Assembly: GCF_000384295.1 (NCBI RefSeq)
Contig: NZ_KB913037.1
Coordinates: 1,345,975 to 1,409,974 of the forward strand
Reading direction: 5' to 3'
DNA: 64,000 nucleotides
Origin: Amycolatopsis balhimycina FH 1894
GTDB taxonomy: Bacteria; Actinomycetota; Actinomycetes; Mycobacteriales; Pseudonocardiaceae
Positions within the stretch are counted from its first letter, which is position 1. The number at the start of each line of letters is the position of its first letter. This document shows positions 1 to 8,574 of this stretch, one piece after another. Below the pieces are notes generated by a model that saw only the letters and a program-made list of their open reading frames with translations, had not been told where the DNA came from and did not search any database. Both the position numbers and the translations under genes were made by a program.

Positions 1-322
1 CGAGCCGCTCGGCCAGCTCGATCGCGGCCGGGTGCGCGTGACCCCACAGCGGGAAGTACGCGAGCTGCTTCATCTGCCGCGCGGCGGCTTCGGCGAGCTC
101 TTCGCGACCGTGGCCGACCTGGACCGCGAACAGGCCGGCGAGCCCGTCCAGGTAGCGCTTCCCCCGGGCGTCCCAGATGTACGGGCCTTCGCCGCGCACG
201 ATCACCGGGACGTCGGTCTCGTCGTAGGCGGAGTGCCGGGTGAAGTGCATCCAGAGGTTGTTGCGCGCGGTCTGGGCGAGACCGGCGGCGTCGGCGGAAA
301 CAGGCTCGGCGGTAGTGGTCAT
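1..322 (-). CDS. Class III (PLP) aminotransferase, N-terminal part only
   Basis: The reading frame starts with ATG at 322 and runs off the left edge, so only about 107 N-terminal residues are seen. They contain the early part of class III aminotransferases: the RNNLWMHFTRHSAY stretch, then GPYIWDARGKRYLDGLAGLF and GHGREELAEAAARQMKQLAYF. The catalytic lysine lies outside the window. The family transfers amino groups from omega-amino acids or polyamines (such as GABA, putrescine or beta-alanine) to a keto acid in the cytoplasm. It sits directly downstream of an Lrp regulator on the same strand, and three copies of a repeated site lie in the gap, so Lrp control in response to an amino acid or amine is likely. 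The exact substrate cannot be told from this fragment. Confidence 0.85.
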   Translation of the reverse strand, partial: MTTTAEPVSADAAGLAQTARNNLWMHFTRHSAYDETDVPVIVRGEGPYIWDARGKRYLDGLAGLFAVQVGHGREELAEAAARQMKQLAYFPLWGHAHPAAIELAERL

Positions 323-359
323 GACTCGGTTATCGCACGCCTCGAGCCCAGATGCAAGC

Positions 360-434
360 GATTCAGTCGTACAGCCGAACTTGGACGACTAATTCATGGT
401 CAAGATACTCAGTCTACCTTCGGATTTAGTCGTC
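360..434. promoter_or_regulatory. Cluster of Lrp-type operator sites before the aminotransferase
   Basis: Three copies of one site lie between the two genes: GATTCAGTCGT at 360-370, the inverted GACGACTAATTC at 384-395, and CGGATTTAGTCGTC at 421-434, which overlaps the lrp stop codon. The same site recurs upstream of lrp. Arrays of loosely conserved sites in both orientations fit Lrp/AsnC binding. The assignment to this Lrp is inferred from position. Confidence 0.6.
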
Positions 435-933
435 ACCCTCCGCGAGTGCCCCACTGGTAGGTCTGTTTCCGCAGCTTGAGGTAGACCATCGCCTCCGCGT
501 GCCGGACGCCGGGCAGCGCGCGGATCCGCGTCGAGATCAGCCGGAGCAGTTCCTCGTCGTCGGCGCACACCGCCTCGCAGAGCACGTCGTAGCGCCCGGC
601 ACAGAGGATCACGTACGCGATTTCGTCCATATCGGCCAGCGCGTCCCCGACCGGTTCCAGCGGGCCGTCGACGGTGATCGCGATCATCGCCTGCCGGAAC
701 AGCCCGACCTGCAAGGGATCCGAGACGGCGACGATCTGGATGACGCCGGAGTCCGACAGCCGCTGCACCCGCTGCCGGACGGCGGCCTCCGACAGGCCGA
801 CGGCCTTGCCGATGGTCGCGTAGGCGCGACGTCCGTCCTCCTGCAGCTGCGCGATGATCTGCCGAGAGATGTCGTCAAGCACCGGCGGCGCGGGCCGGTT
901 CGGGATGTCCTGGCTGCTCACGTCCCGGATCAT
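433..933 (-). CDS. Lrp/AsnC family transcriptional regulator
   Basis: This 166-residue protein has the usual Lrp layout. An N-terminal winged helix-turn-helix begins near residue 18 (LDDISRQIIAQLQEDGRRAY, then IGKAVGLSEAAVRQRVQRL), followed by a RAM ligand-binding domain from about residue 75 to 155. It is expected to bind an amino acid or amine and to act as an oligomer. The stop lies 111 bp before the aminotransferase start on the same strand, a common pairing for amino-acid or polyamine catabolism. Copies of one motif lie both upstream of this gene and between it and the aminotransferase, suggesting autoregulation and control of the neighbour. The ligand is unknown. Confidence 0.92.
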   Translation of the reverse strand: MIRDVSSQDIPNRPAPPVLDDISRQIIAQLQEDGRRAYATIGKAVGLSEAAVRQRVQRLSDSGVIQIVAVSDPLQVGLFRQAMIAITVDGPLEPVGDALADMDEIAYVILCAGRYDVLCEAVCADDEELLRLISTRIRALPGVRHAEAMVYLKLRKQTYQWGTRGG

Positions 934-980
934 CCCCGACGGGCGGCGCCGGGCAAACCCGGCGCGCCGTCACCACCAGT

Positions 981-1028
981 GACTAAATCCGAAGGAAGCG
1001 AGGCAGACCGACAACGGATTCAGTCGTC
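981..1028. promoter_or_regulatory. Inverted operator pair upstream of lrp
   Basis: GACTAAATCCGAAGG at 981-995 is the exact reverse complement of 417-431, and CGGATTCAGTCGTC at 1015-1028 differs by one base from 421-434. The two sites face each other about 20 bp apart in the lrp promoter region, as expected for autoregulation. Confidence 0.6.
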
Positions 1029-1055
1029 CTCACCCCCGTCGACAACACCGAAACG

Positions 1056-1351
1056 GTGCTGTTCCATCCGTCGCACCTTGCCCCGGCCGGAGGGAACGCC
1101 CATGCCCCGTACTCCCGCCCGCCCGACGTCACCGCGGCCGCCGGCCCCGGGACCGCCCGCACGCTGACCCGGTCCATCGGCGTCGGCGGCGGCACGCTGC
1201 TGACGCTCAGCTGCGTGACGCCGCCGACATCAACCCCTCCGTCGCGGGCGCACTCGTCATGCTCGCGGTCCTGGTGGTGTCGGCGCTGTACTGGTGGGGC
1301 TACCTGCGGCGCCGTCCCGGGCGGTGGGTGGTGACCGTCCCGCCGGAGTAG
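1056..1351 (+). pseudogene. Possible frameshifted remnant of a small membrane protein
   Basis: A GTG-started frame (1056-1334) gives a plausible beginning, while a second frame from about 1196 to the TAG at 1349-1351 gives the convincing end: a hydrophobic stretch (GALVMLAVLVVSALYWWGY) followed by arginines and a short polar tail. Taken together they look like one membrane-protein gene broken by a frameshift, possibly the C-terminal end of a transporter. Neither frame alone is persuasive, and non-coding sequence in this 600-bp gap is an equally fair reading. Confidence 0.22.
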
Positions 1352-1382
1352 TGTCCATTGTGGATTAACCGGCTCACCGGAA

Positions 1383-1417
1383 TGTCCGGTCCCTGTCCGG
1401 GTTTTTGCCGCTAAGAT
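1383..1417 (+). promoter_or_regulatory. SARP-type direct repeat with -10 box
   Basis: Two TGTCCGG heptamers start at 1383 and 1394, one helical turn (11 bp) apart, which is the architecture bound by SARP regulators. A TAAGAT hexamer (1412-1417) follows 11 bp after the second repeat and can serve as a -10 element. The site lies upstream of the SARP gene at 1549, so autoregulation is likely. Confidence 0.45.
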
Positions 1418-1548
1418 CACCAAACCACCGGGACCGGCCCGGCGCGGGGCGGTACGTCTCCGGCTGCACCGTTCGGACCAGCGACGTATCCCCGCACCGG
1501 GCCGGTGCTTCCTCATCCCCGGCGGAACGTGGCTGTGCGGAGGGGCGG

Positions 1549-4500
1549 ATGACGGGTCGGCGGACGCCGGACATCGATCTTCGGGTGCTGGGACCGTTCG
1601 AAGCCGAGGCCGCGGGCGTCCTGCTCGATCCGGGCGGTCCCCGGCTGCGGGCGATGCTGGCGTTGCTCGCGGCCTACGCCGGGCGGCCCGTGAGCGTGCC
1701 GGTCTTCGTGTCCGAGCTCTGGGGTCCCGAACCGCCGCCGGACGCCGAACGGACGGTCCGCACCTACGTCTCGCGGCTGCGCCGGGCACTGGCACCGGCG
1801 ACCGGGCTGATCGGCACGCGGGCACCGGGATACGTGCTGCTCGCACCGGAGAGCGTGGACGCGGTGCGGTTCCGGCGGCTGGCCCGTGAAGGGCACACGG
1901 CGTTGGCCGACGGTGCCGCCGAGGCCGGACGCGAACGGCTGACCGCGGCGCTCGGCCTGTGGCGGGGCACGGCCTACGCCGAGTTCGACGGGATCGCCGC
2001 CCTGGAAGCGGAGCGGACGCGGCTGGCACGCGTCCGCCTCGACGCCGTGCAGGACCGCGTCGACGCCGACCTGCTCGCCGGGCTCGGCGGAGAGCTCGTC
2101 GCCGAGCTGACGGATCTGACCGCGGCCCACTCCGCGCACGAGCGGCTGTGGGGGCAGCTGATGACGGCCCTGTACCGCGCGGGGCGCCAGGCGGACGCGC
2201 TGGAGACGTTCCGGCAGGCCCGGTACGAGCTCGTCGAGAACGCCGGGGTGGAGCCCTCCCCCGCGTTGACGGACATCCAGCGCCGCATCCTCGCCCACGA
2301 TCCCCGGCTGCTCGCCGCACCCCGTCCCGGGCGGGCGTCCGGGACGGCGCGGCCGGCCCAGCTGCCGCCCGTCGTGCCGCAGTTCACCGGGCGCCAGGCC
2401 GAGCTCGCCGCCCTCGACGCCGCCGCGGAGCAGGCGGGCCCGGCCGCCGTCCTCGCGGTGTGCGGCACGGCGGGGGTGGGCAAGACGGCGCTGGTGGTGC
2501 ACTGGGCACACCGCGTCGCCGCCCGGTTCCCCGACGGGCAGCTCTACGTCAACCTGCAGGGCTTCGACCCCGGCCGCGTGCTGCCGGCCGAGGAGGCCCT
2601 GCGCGGGTTCCTGACCGCGCTCGGGGTCGCCGCCGAGCACCAGCCCGACACCCTGCAGACGCAGGTCGCGCTGTACCGGAGCCTGACCGCGGAAAAACGC
2701 GTGCTCGTGGTGCTCGACAACGCACGCGACGCCGCGCACGTCCGCCCCCTGCTGCCCGGCGGGCCGGGCAGCAGCGTGGCGATCACCAGCCGGGACGAAC
2801 TCGTCGGGCTGGTGGCCCGGGACGGCGCCCGCCGGATCGCGCTGGACGTGCTGGGCCCCTGGGAGGCGGTCGAGCTGCTCCGGCAGCTCGTCGGCGACCG
2901 GGTCGCCGGCCCGGCGGAGCTGGAGGACCTGGCCGCGCACTGCGCCCGGCTGCCGCTGGCGCTGCGGGTCGCGGCCGAACTCGTCGTCCGGCGTGGCCGG
3001 GTGGGTCTCGAGGACCTCGCCGACGAGCGCCGCCGGCTGGACCTGCTGGAGGCCGGCGCGGATGACGCCACCGCCGTGCGGGCGGTGTTCTCCTGGTCGG
3101 AACGGCACCTGCCGCCGGCCGCGAACCGCCTGTTCTGGTTGCTGGGCCTGCATCCCGGCCAGGATGTCGACAGCGAAGCGGTCGCCGTGCTCGCCGGGAC
3201 CGACGCCCACGGCGGCCGGCTGCTGCTCGACGTGCTGCAGGGTGCCCACCTCGTGGAGGCTTCGGGCACGGACCGCTGGACGATGCACGATCTGCTGCGG
3301 GCCTTCGCCCGGGAACGCGCCCTCCAGCGGCTCACCGAGGCCGACCGGCTGAGCGCGCTGAAGAACCTCTACGAGTTCTACCTGTCGGCCGCGCTGGCCG
3401 CGATGGACGTCGTGTTCCCGGAATCCGTGCGATGGCGCCGCGACGACGCCGGACCGGACCGGCCGTCGCCCGCGTCGGCGGTCGCCGCGAAGGCGTGGCT
3501 GGACACCGAACGGCTGACGCTGGTGGCGATCACGCGCACCGCGGACGGCGAGCTGGCCGGCTACGCCGTCAAGCTGGCGCGAGCGATCGACCAGTACCTG
3601 AGCGTCGGCTACCACAACGCCGACGCGTTTTCCGTCCACCGGCGGGCGCTGTCGGCGGCCGAGCGGCTCGGCGACCCGGGCGGGCAGGCACGCGGGCTGC
3701 TGGAGCTCGGGCGGTCGCACGCCCGGTCCGGCGCCTACGGGGATGCCGACGAGCACTACCGGCGGGCCCTGGAGCTGTTCCGGCGGCTCGGCGACCGCGC
3801 CGGGGAGGCGCGGACCCTGATCGCGTTGGGCCACAACGAAGGCCGGGTCCGCCGCTACCATGACGCGCTCGCCAGCTACGGCCAGGCACTCGTCCTCAAC
3901 CGGGAGGTGGGCGACCGCGTCCAGGAGGCCGTCGCGCTGGCGAGCATCGGCCAGGTGCAGCACAGCATGGGACGGCACGAGGACGCGGTGTCGTGCTACC
4001 GGCAGGCCGCCGCGATCTACGCGGAGACCGGCCAGCGGGTCGGGCAGGGCCGGATCCTGAACGACCTCGGCAACGCGCTGCAGAGCTACGGACGGCTGCA
4101 GGAGGCGTACGACCACCACGAGCGCGCCCTGCGGATCCTGCACGACATCGGCGACCGCGCCGCCGAATCGATTGCGCGCACCGACCTCGGCCGGATCCTC
4201 TCGCGCTGGGGCCGCCACACCGAGGCACTCGAGCACCACCGGCAGGCGATCGCCGTGTTCCGGGAGATCGGCGACCCGGTCGGCGAAACGGAGGTGCTCG
4301 TCAACCTCGGCATCGCCTACGAAGACACGGGACGGCACCGGGAAGCGGGCGAAGCGCACCAGCAGGCCCAGACGCTGGCCGCGAAGCTCGGCGACCGCCG
4401 GCTCGAATGCGCCGCCCTCAACGGGCAGGGCCGGGCGGCCTGCGCGGCCGGCCGGAGCGCCGAAGCCCTCTCGCACCACGAACAGGCCCTCGCCCACGCC

Positions 4501-4686
4501 AGGGCGATCGAGGACCGCGAGCAGGAAGCGCGGTCGCTGGACGGAATGGCGGCCGCCCACGCGCGAACCGGCGCGGCCACCGAGGCCCACCGGCTGTGGT
4601 CGGCGGCCCTCCCGATCTACGACGACCTGTGCATGCCGGAGGCCGCCGAGGTCCGGGAGCGCCTCACCTCGGCCGGCCCGGAATGA
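1549..4686 (+). CDS. AfsR-like SARP regulator with NB-ARC ATPase and TPR repeats
   Basis: This 1045-residue protein is a full-length large SARP. Residues about 8-105 form the winged-helix DNA-binding domain (LRVLGPFEAEA, then VSVPVFVSELWG and RTVRTYVSRLRRAL). Residues about 110-255 form the bacterial activation domain. An NB-ARC-type ATPase follows with Walker A GTAGVGKTAL and Walker B RVLVVLDNARD. From about residue 680 to the end there are repeated tetratricopeptide units (GDRAGEARTL, GRHEDAVSCYRQA and similar). I chose ATG 1549 because GGAGG lies just before it; the frame extends to a TTG at 1405. Such proteins activate secondary-metabolite genes, often with kinase input. Its target is not obvious here; the nearest biosynthetic operon is about 15 kb away. 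Confidence 0.9.
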   Translation: MTGRRTPDIDLRVLGPFEAEAAGVLLDPGGPRLRAMLALLAAYAGRPVSVPVFVSELWGPEPPPDAERTVRTYVSRLRRALAPATGLIGTRAPGYVLLAPESVDAVRFRRLAREGHTALADGAAEAGRERLTAALGLWRGTAYAEFDGIAALEAERTRLARVRLDAVQDRVDADLLAGLGGELVAELTDLTAAHSAHERLWGQLMTALYRAGRQADALETFRQARYELVENAGVEPSPALTDIQRRILAHDPRLLAAPRPGRASGTARPAQLPPVVPQFTGRQAELAALDAAAEQAGPAAVLAVCGTAGVGKTALVVHWAHRVAARFPDGQLYVNLQGFDPGRVLPAEEALRGFLTALGVAAEHQPDTLQTQVALYRSLTAEKRVLVVLDNARDAAHVRPLLPGGPGSSVAITSRDELVGLVARDGARRIALDVLGPWEAVELLRQLVGDRVAGPAELEDLAAHCARLPLALRVAAELVVRRGRVGLEDLADERRRLDLLEAGADDATAVRAVFSWSERHLPPAANRLFWLLGLHPGQDVDSEAVAVLAGTDAHGGRLLLDVLQGAHLVEASGTDRWTMHDLLRAFARERALQRLTEADRLSALKNLYEFYLSAALAAMDVVFPESVRWRRDDAGPDRPSPASAVAAKAWLDTERLTLVAITRTADGELAGYAVKLARAIDQYLSVGYHNADAFSVHRRALSAAERLGDPGGQARGLLELGRSHARSGAYGDADEHYRRALELFRRLGDRAGEARTLIALGHNEGRVRRYHDALASYGQALVLNREVGDRVQEAVALASIGQVQHSMGRHEDAVSCYRQAAAIYAETGQRVGQGRILNDLGNALQSYGRLQEAYDHHERALRILHDIGDRAAESIARTDLGRILSRWGRHTEALEHHRQAIAVFREIGDPVGETEVLVNLGIAYEDTGRHREAGEAHQQAQTLAAKLGDRRLECAALNGQGRAACAAGRSAEALSHHEQALAHARAIEDREQEARSLDGMAAAHARTGAATEAHRLWSAALPIYDDLCMPEAAEVRERLTSAGPE

Positions 4687-4743
4687 CCCGGCCCGGACTC
4701 TGGAAACGCCTGCCCACTCGCCGGCGCACATGGCCGCCGCCGC

Positions 4744-4798
4744 AGTGTCTTGAATGACTCATTCATGTCTTCGGAGGTCTTGAATGAGTCATTCAAGA
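4744..4798. terminator. Composite TGAATGA/TCATTCA hairpin between convergent genes
   Basis: A 15-nt palindrome (7-bp arms, 4749-4763) is followed by a larger one at 4774-4798 with 12-bp arms and a single central base; both share the TGAATGA half. The element lies between the stops of the SARP gene (4686) and the GH127 gene (4868), so it can terminate transcription from both sides. It looks like a dispersed intergenic repeat. Confidence 0.6.
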
Positions 4799-4867
4799 CC
4801 TCCGGCGAGCCGGGCGGCACCGGCGCGGGGGTGGATCGGAGACGGCCGTCCCCGATCCACCCTGCGA

Positions 4868-7189
4868 TCAGCTGGTGCGGACGATGCGCCACCGGTTGGC
4901 GGCGGCGCCGTTGTCGGGGCCCTGGAGGGCGTACGCGCCGGCGGCGGTCGAGCCGTTCTCGATGGTCAGCAGCTTGCCGCTGTTGACGTTGCGGATCTTC
5001 ACCGTGCCGTCACCCTGGTCGACGACGGTCCACCGGTGGTCCGCGGTGCCGTTGTCCGACCACTGCAGGACGCGGGCGTTGTCCGCGGTCGACATGTCCA
5101 GGACACCGAGCACCTTGCCGCTGTTGGCGTTGCGGAACCGGACGGCCGTCCCGTCGGTGATCACTTCCCAGTTGTGGTCGGCGGTGCCGTTGTCCGACCA
5201 CTGCAGCGCGCGGCCGCCGTCGGCGGTGGCCATGTTCTCCACCCCGAGCAGCAGCCCGCTGCCCACGTTGACGAGGTGGCTGGTCGTCGCGCTCGAGCCA
5301 CTGGTGTTCCAGTAGACCGCGTAGTTGAAGCCCTGCGCGTCGTAGAAGGGCACCAGGTTGACCGCGGAGCCGTTCGCCTTCGCGCTGAAGGTCAGCGCGC
5401 TGCCGCTGGTCCGCGTGATCGAGCTCTGGTCGAGGGCCGGCGGCGCGCTGAGGGAGCTGGTGCCGTAGTTGCCGGCCAGAACAACCGGCCCGTAGGCGAC
5501 CGCGGCGACGTTCGCGTTGTCGTTGGCCGGCCGCAGGGCCACCTTCATGGGCAGCCGGACGGTGACCGTGTCGCCGGAGGTCCAGGACCGCGACAGGGTG
5601 GCGTAACTGCCGGGGGTGGTGGTCACGTTCTGCGCGACGCCGTTGACGCTGATGGTCGCCCCGCTGGTCCAGCCCGGAATGCGCAGGCGCATGGCCCAGG
5701 TCCCGCTCACGCTCCCGGTGACCGTCAACGTCGTGGTGTCGCTCGCCGGGTACGACGTCGTCTGGGTGACGGTGATGCCACGCTGGGTCCAGGTGAGCAC
5801 CGAGGGTGTGTACAGGTTCACGATCAGCGTCGTGTCCGCGTAGAAGTAGATCGAGTCGGCCAGCTTCGTCTGGGTTTCCACGCCGGTCCCCTGGCAGCAC
5901 CAGAACGAGTTGTAGTCGGTGCTCCACGTACCGCCGCCCCAGGCCGGGCCGAGGCCACGGCGGCCGCCCGGGTTGAGCGAGCTGAAGTACGTGACGTGCC
6001 CGTGGCCGTCGGCCGGGTTCTGCTGGCCGATCATCTGGTTGAGCAGGGCGCGCTCGTAGTAGTCGGCCAGGTCGGCGCGGTCCGGGTACAGCGTGAACAG
6101 TTCCCGGGTCAGCTTGAGCATGTTGTAGGTGTTGCAGCTCTCGCACGTGTCCTGGTTCAGGTACGCGGCGATGGCGTTGGGCGCGCGGAAGTGCTCGGCC
6201 TGGCTGTTGCCGCCGATGGCGTAGGTGTGCGCGCCGACGGTGATGTTCCACGCGTTGGTCGCGATGTCCCGGTAGCGGGTGGTGCCCGTGGCCTTGTACT
6301 CGCGGGCCGCGCCGATCCACTTGGGCACCTGGGTGTTCGCGTGCAGCCCGTTGAGCTGGTCCCGGTTCGCCGCCAGCGGGTCGAACACGGCGGCGTGGTC
6401 GAACCGCTGCGCGGCGGTCAGCCACCGCGCGTCGCCGGTGTACTGGTAGAGGTCGGCCAGCACGTCGTTCATGCCGCCGAACTCGGTGTTCAGCACCGAC
6501 TGCATCTGGCTCGAGCTGAGCCGGGCGGTCCGCCGGTCGACCCACCCCGCGAGGTTCAGCAGCACGTCGCGGGCCTGTGTGCTGCCGACGTACCGCCACA
6601 CGTCGAGCAGGCCGGCCATCGTCTTGTGGACGCAGTAGTACGGCACGTTGCCGTTCGACAGGCGCCCGGCTTCGAGGTTGTCGAAGTCCGCCTCGGGGAA
6701 GCCGGAAAGGTACCCGGCGCCGAACCCGGCGGCGCCGTTGTTGGCCTGGCACTTGGCCAGCTCGGCCACCATGGACGTGGCCTTGTCCCGGCAGGCCGTG
6801 TCACCGGAGACCGCCCACAGCTGGGCCCATGCCGTCAGGAAATGGCCCTGCACGTGGCTCCGGAACGGGAAGTCCGGCGCGTCCCAGCCCCCGTTCGTGG
6901 CCGCGCCGTTCGTGGACAGGCGGTGGTTGGCCCGGAAGTTGTACAGCAGCCGGTCGACGTCGACGAACCGCAGGTAGCTCTGTGTCCGGTTCTGGTTGTC
7001 CAGCCACCGGCTCGCGGTCAGCCGCACCTGGCCGAGGTCGAACGCGAAGGCGGACACCCCGGCGTCCGGGCGCACCGGGCCGGTGGCCGCCACGGCGTGC
7101 TCCCACCCGATGGCCGGTCCGGCGACGGAAGCGATGGCGGTGACTCCGACGGCTTGCAACATCCGTCTCCGGGTGAAACTTGTGGACAC
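4868..7189 (-). CDS. Secreted GH127 beta-L-arabinofuranosidase with ricin-like domain
   Basis: The 773-residue protein starts with a Tat signal (FTRRRMLQ and an AVAA end near residue 35). Residues about 45-600 form the GH127 (DUF1680) catalytic module. The zinc/cysteine site typical of Bifidobacterium HypBA1 is visible: Glu350 and Cys352 in CESCNTYN and the Cys431-Cys432 pair in WCCQGTG, with spacing close to the reference. The family releases beta-L-arabinofuranose from plant arabinan and arabinogalactan glycans. The last 130 residues form a ricin-type carbohydrate-binding domain with three internal repeats (LQWSDNGTADHNW, LQWSDNGTADHRW, LQGPDNGAAANRW). Its promoter carries a perfect LacI-type palindrome at 7237-7248. 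Confidence 0.9.
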   Translation of the reverse strand: MSTSFTRRRMLQAVGVTAIASVAGPAIGWEHAVAATGPVRPDAGVSAFAFDLGQVRLTASRWLDNQNRTQSYLRFVDVDRLLYNFRANHRLSTNGAATNGGWDAPDFPFRSHVQGHFLTAWAQLWAVSGDTACRDKATSMVAELAKCQANNGAAGFGAGYLSGFPEADFDNLEAGRLSNGNVPYYCVHKTMAGLLDVWRYVGSTQARDVLLNLAGWVDRRTARLSSSQMQSVLNTEFGGMNDVLADLYQYTGDARWLTAAQRFDHAAVFDPLAANRDQLNGLHANTQVPKWIGAAREYKATGTTRYRDIATNAWNITVGAHTYAIGGNSQAEHFRAPNAIAAYLNQDTCESCNTYNMLKLTRELFTLYPDRADLADYYERALLNQMIGQQNPADGHGHVTYFSSLNPGGRRGLGPAWGGGTWSTDYNSFWCCQGTGVETQTKLADSIYFYADTTLIVNLYTPSVLTWTQRGITVTQTTSYPASDTTTLTVTGSVSGTWAMRLRIPGWTSGATISVNGVAQNVTTTPGSYATLSRSWTSGDTVTVRLPMKVALRPANDNANVAAVAYGPVVLAGNYGTSSLSAPPALDQSSITRTSGSALTFSAKANGSAVNLVPFYDAQGFNYAVYWNTSGSSATTSHLVNVGSGLLLGVENMATADGGRALQWSDNGTADHNWEVITDGTAVRFRNANSGKVLGVLDMSTADNARVLQWSDNGTADHRWTVVDQGDGTVKIRNVNSGKLLTIENGSTAAGAYALQGPDNGAAANRWRIVRTS

Positions 7190-7236
7190 CGGATTTTCCT
7201 TCCCTCGGTCAACACTGGCTGAAGGCGCGGTGGAAC

Positions 7237-7248
7237 GTTAGCGCTAAC
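7237..7248. promoter_or_regulatory. LacI-type operator GTTAGCGCTAAC
   Basis: A perfect 12-bp palindrome 48 bp upstream of the GH127 start. The central CG with symmetric arms is typical of LacI-family sugar repressors. A near-identical site lies before the GH43 gene, so both transcription units probably respond to one repressor encoded outside the window. Confidence 0.75.
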
Positions 7249-7315
7249 ATGACGACTTGTCGATACGCAAAACGGGGCCCGGGGACCCTCTGCGTCCCCG
7301 GGCCCCCGGTGCCGG

Positions 7316-8566
7316 TCAGGCGAGCGTGCAGGCCGCGCCGTTGAGGCTGAACGAGGTGGGTGCGGCCGGGTTGCCGGTGTGGGTGGCCTGGAAGCCGATG
7401 CCGATCGAGGCGCCGGCGGGGATCGCCGCGTTGTACGTGACGTTCGTGGCCGTGACCTGCCCGGCGGACGGCGAGTAGCTCGCGCTCCACCCGGACGTGA
7501 TGGTCTGGCCGCCGGGCAGCGTGAAGACCAGCGACCACCCGCCGATCGCGGCGGTGCTCGTGTTGGTGATGGTGATTTCCGACGTCAGGCCGGTGTTCCA
7601 GGCGTTGACCGCGTCGTGCACCTGGCAACCGCCGGGCGGCGGAGGCGGTGGGGGCGGCGGCGGGGTGTCGGAGCCGAATTGCGAGAAGAACTTCCACACC
7701 AGGGCCGGTACCCAGGTCCGGGAACCGCTGTCCCCGGTCGCCCCGTCCTGCGGCGCGGCGATGTGCCCTTCGTCGAACGCGGCCCACTCGACCGGATATC
7801 CGGTCCGGCAGCCCGAGTAGTCGGTGACGCGGTGCGTCAGGCTGCCCTGCGCCGGCTCCGGCGGATTCTGGGCCGTACAGCCGTTGTTCCGCACGAACGT
7901 GTCCCGCAACGACCGGCCGCCCGAGATATTGAGGACGTTGTCACGGATACCGTGCACGCCGAGGTACGCGATCGGCTGGGTGCCGCCGCTGCACCCGCTG
8001 AGCACCCCGCCGGATTGGACCGCGACCGCGCGGAACACGTTCGCCCTTGAACAGGCGAGCGAGTAGCTCATCGCGGCGCCGTAGCTGAAGCCCAGTGCGA
8101 ACCGCTGTGTCGTGTCGACGCAGAGGCCGCTTTCGATCTGGTTGAGGATGTTGTCGACCAGGGTCACGTCCTCACCGCCGGAGTTCGCCCAGCCGTTGTT
8201 GAGCCCTTGGGGCGCAACGAAAATGGCTGTGTTGTTCGCCAGCCGCTGGAGACCGTAGTAGGCCCAGGTCCCCGTCTGCACGGTCCGCCCGGTGTCGACG
8301 TCGACGTCGTTGCCGCCCAGCCAGTGGAACCCGAAGATCAGCCGGTACGGGTGGCTGCCGTCGTAGCCGTCCGGAATCCTCAGGATGTATTCGCGGTTCT
8401 TCCCGTTGGCCTGGATCGTGTGCGTGCCGCTCGTCAACGCCGGAGCCTTGCCGCAGCCCGTGCTCGCCGCGGCGGTGCCGGCACCCGCGGCGGCGGCCGG
8501 GACGGCGGCGCCCAGGGTGAGCAGCGCGGTGGCCGCGATCACCGCCAGGATTTTCCTTGCCATCAT
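7316..8566 (-). CDS. Secreted CE1-type esterase with C-terminal CBM2
   Basis: The 416-residue protein has a Sec signal peptide, then an alpha/beta-hydrolase of the feruloyl esterase / polyhydroxybutyrate-depolymerase type (about residues 40-290) with the nucleophile elbow GFSYGAAMS and a late histidine in FDEGHIAAP. A run of ten prolines links it to a C-terminal family 2 carbohydrate-binding module (about 315-416, starting CQVHDAVNAWNTG). In plant-wall clusters such enzymes cut ferulate or acetyl esters of arabinoxylan. The start is one of two adjacent ATGs (8566 or 8563) behind GAGGAG. The GH43 stop is only 8 bp upstream, so the two form one operon under the 10193 operator. Confidence 0.85.
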   Translation of the reverse strand: MMARKILAVIAATALLTLGAAVPAAAAGAGTAAASTGCGKAPALTSGTHTIQANGKNREYILRIPDGYDGSHPYRLIFGFHWLGGNDVDVDTGRTVQTGTWAYYGLQRLANNTAIFVAPQGLNNGWANSGGEDVTLVDNILNQIESGLCVDTTQRFALGFSYGAAMSYSLACSRANVFRAVAVQSGGVLSGCSGGTQPIAYLGVHGIRDNVLNISGGRSLRDTFVRNNGCTAQNPPEPAQGSLTHRVTDYSGCRTGYPVEWAAFDEGHIAAPQDGATGDSGSRTWVPALVWKFFSQFGSDTPPPPPPPPPPGGCQVHDAVNAWNTGLTSEITITNTSTAAIGGWSLVFTLPGGQTITSGWSASYSPSAGQVTATNVTYNAAIPAGASIGIGFQATHTGNPAAPTSFSLNGAACTLA

Positions 8567-8574
8567 GCGACTCC

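Noticed and set aside
1513..4731. 1072-codon open frame on the minus strand opposite the SARP gene
   Set aside because: It is a GC-bias shadow: its composition is Arg/Val/Gly-rich without domains, while the plus strand encodes a complete SARP.
4784..7222. 812-codon plus-strand frame opposite GH127
   Set aside because: No recognisable domain, and the opposite strand encodes a full GH127 protein with signal peptide and active-site residues.
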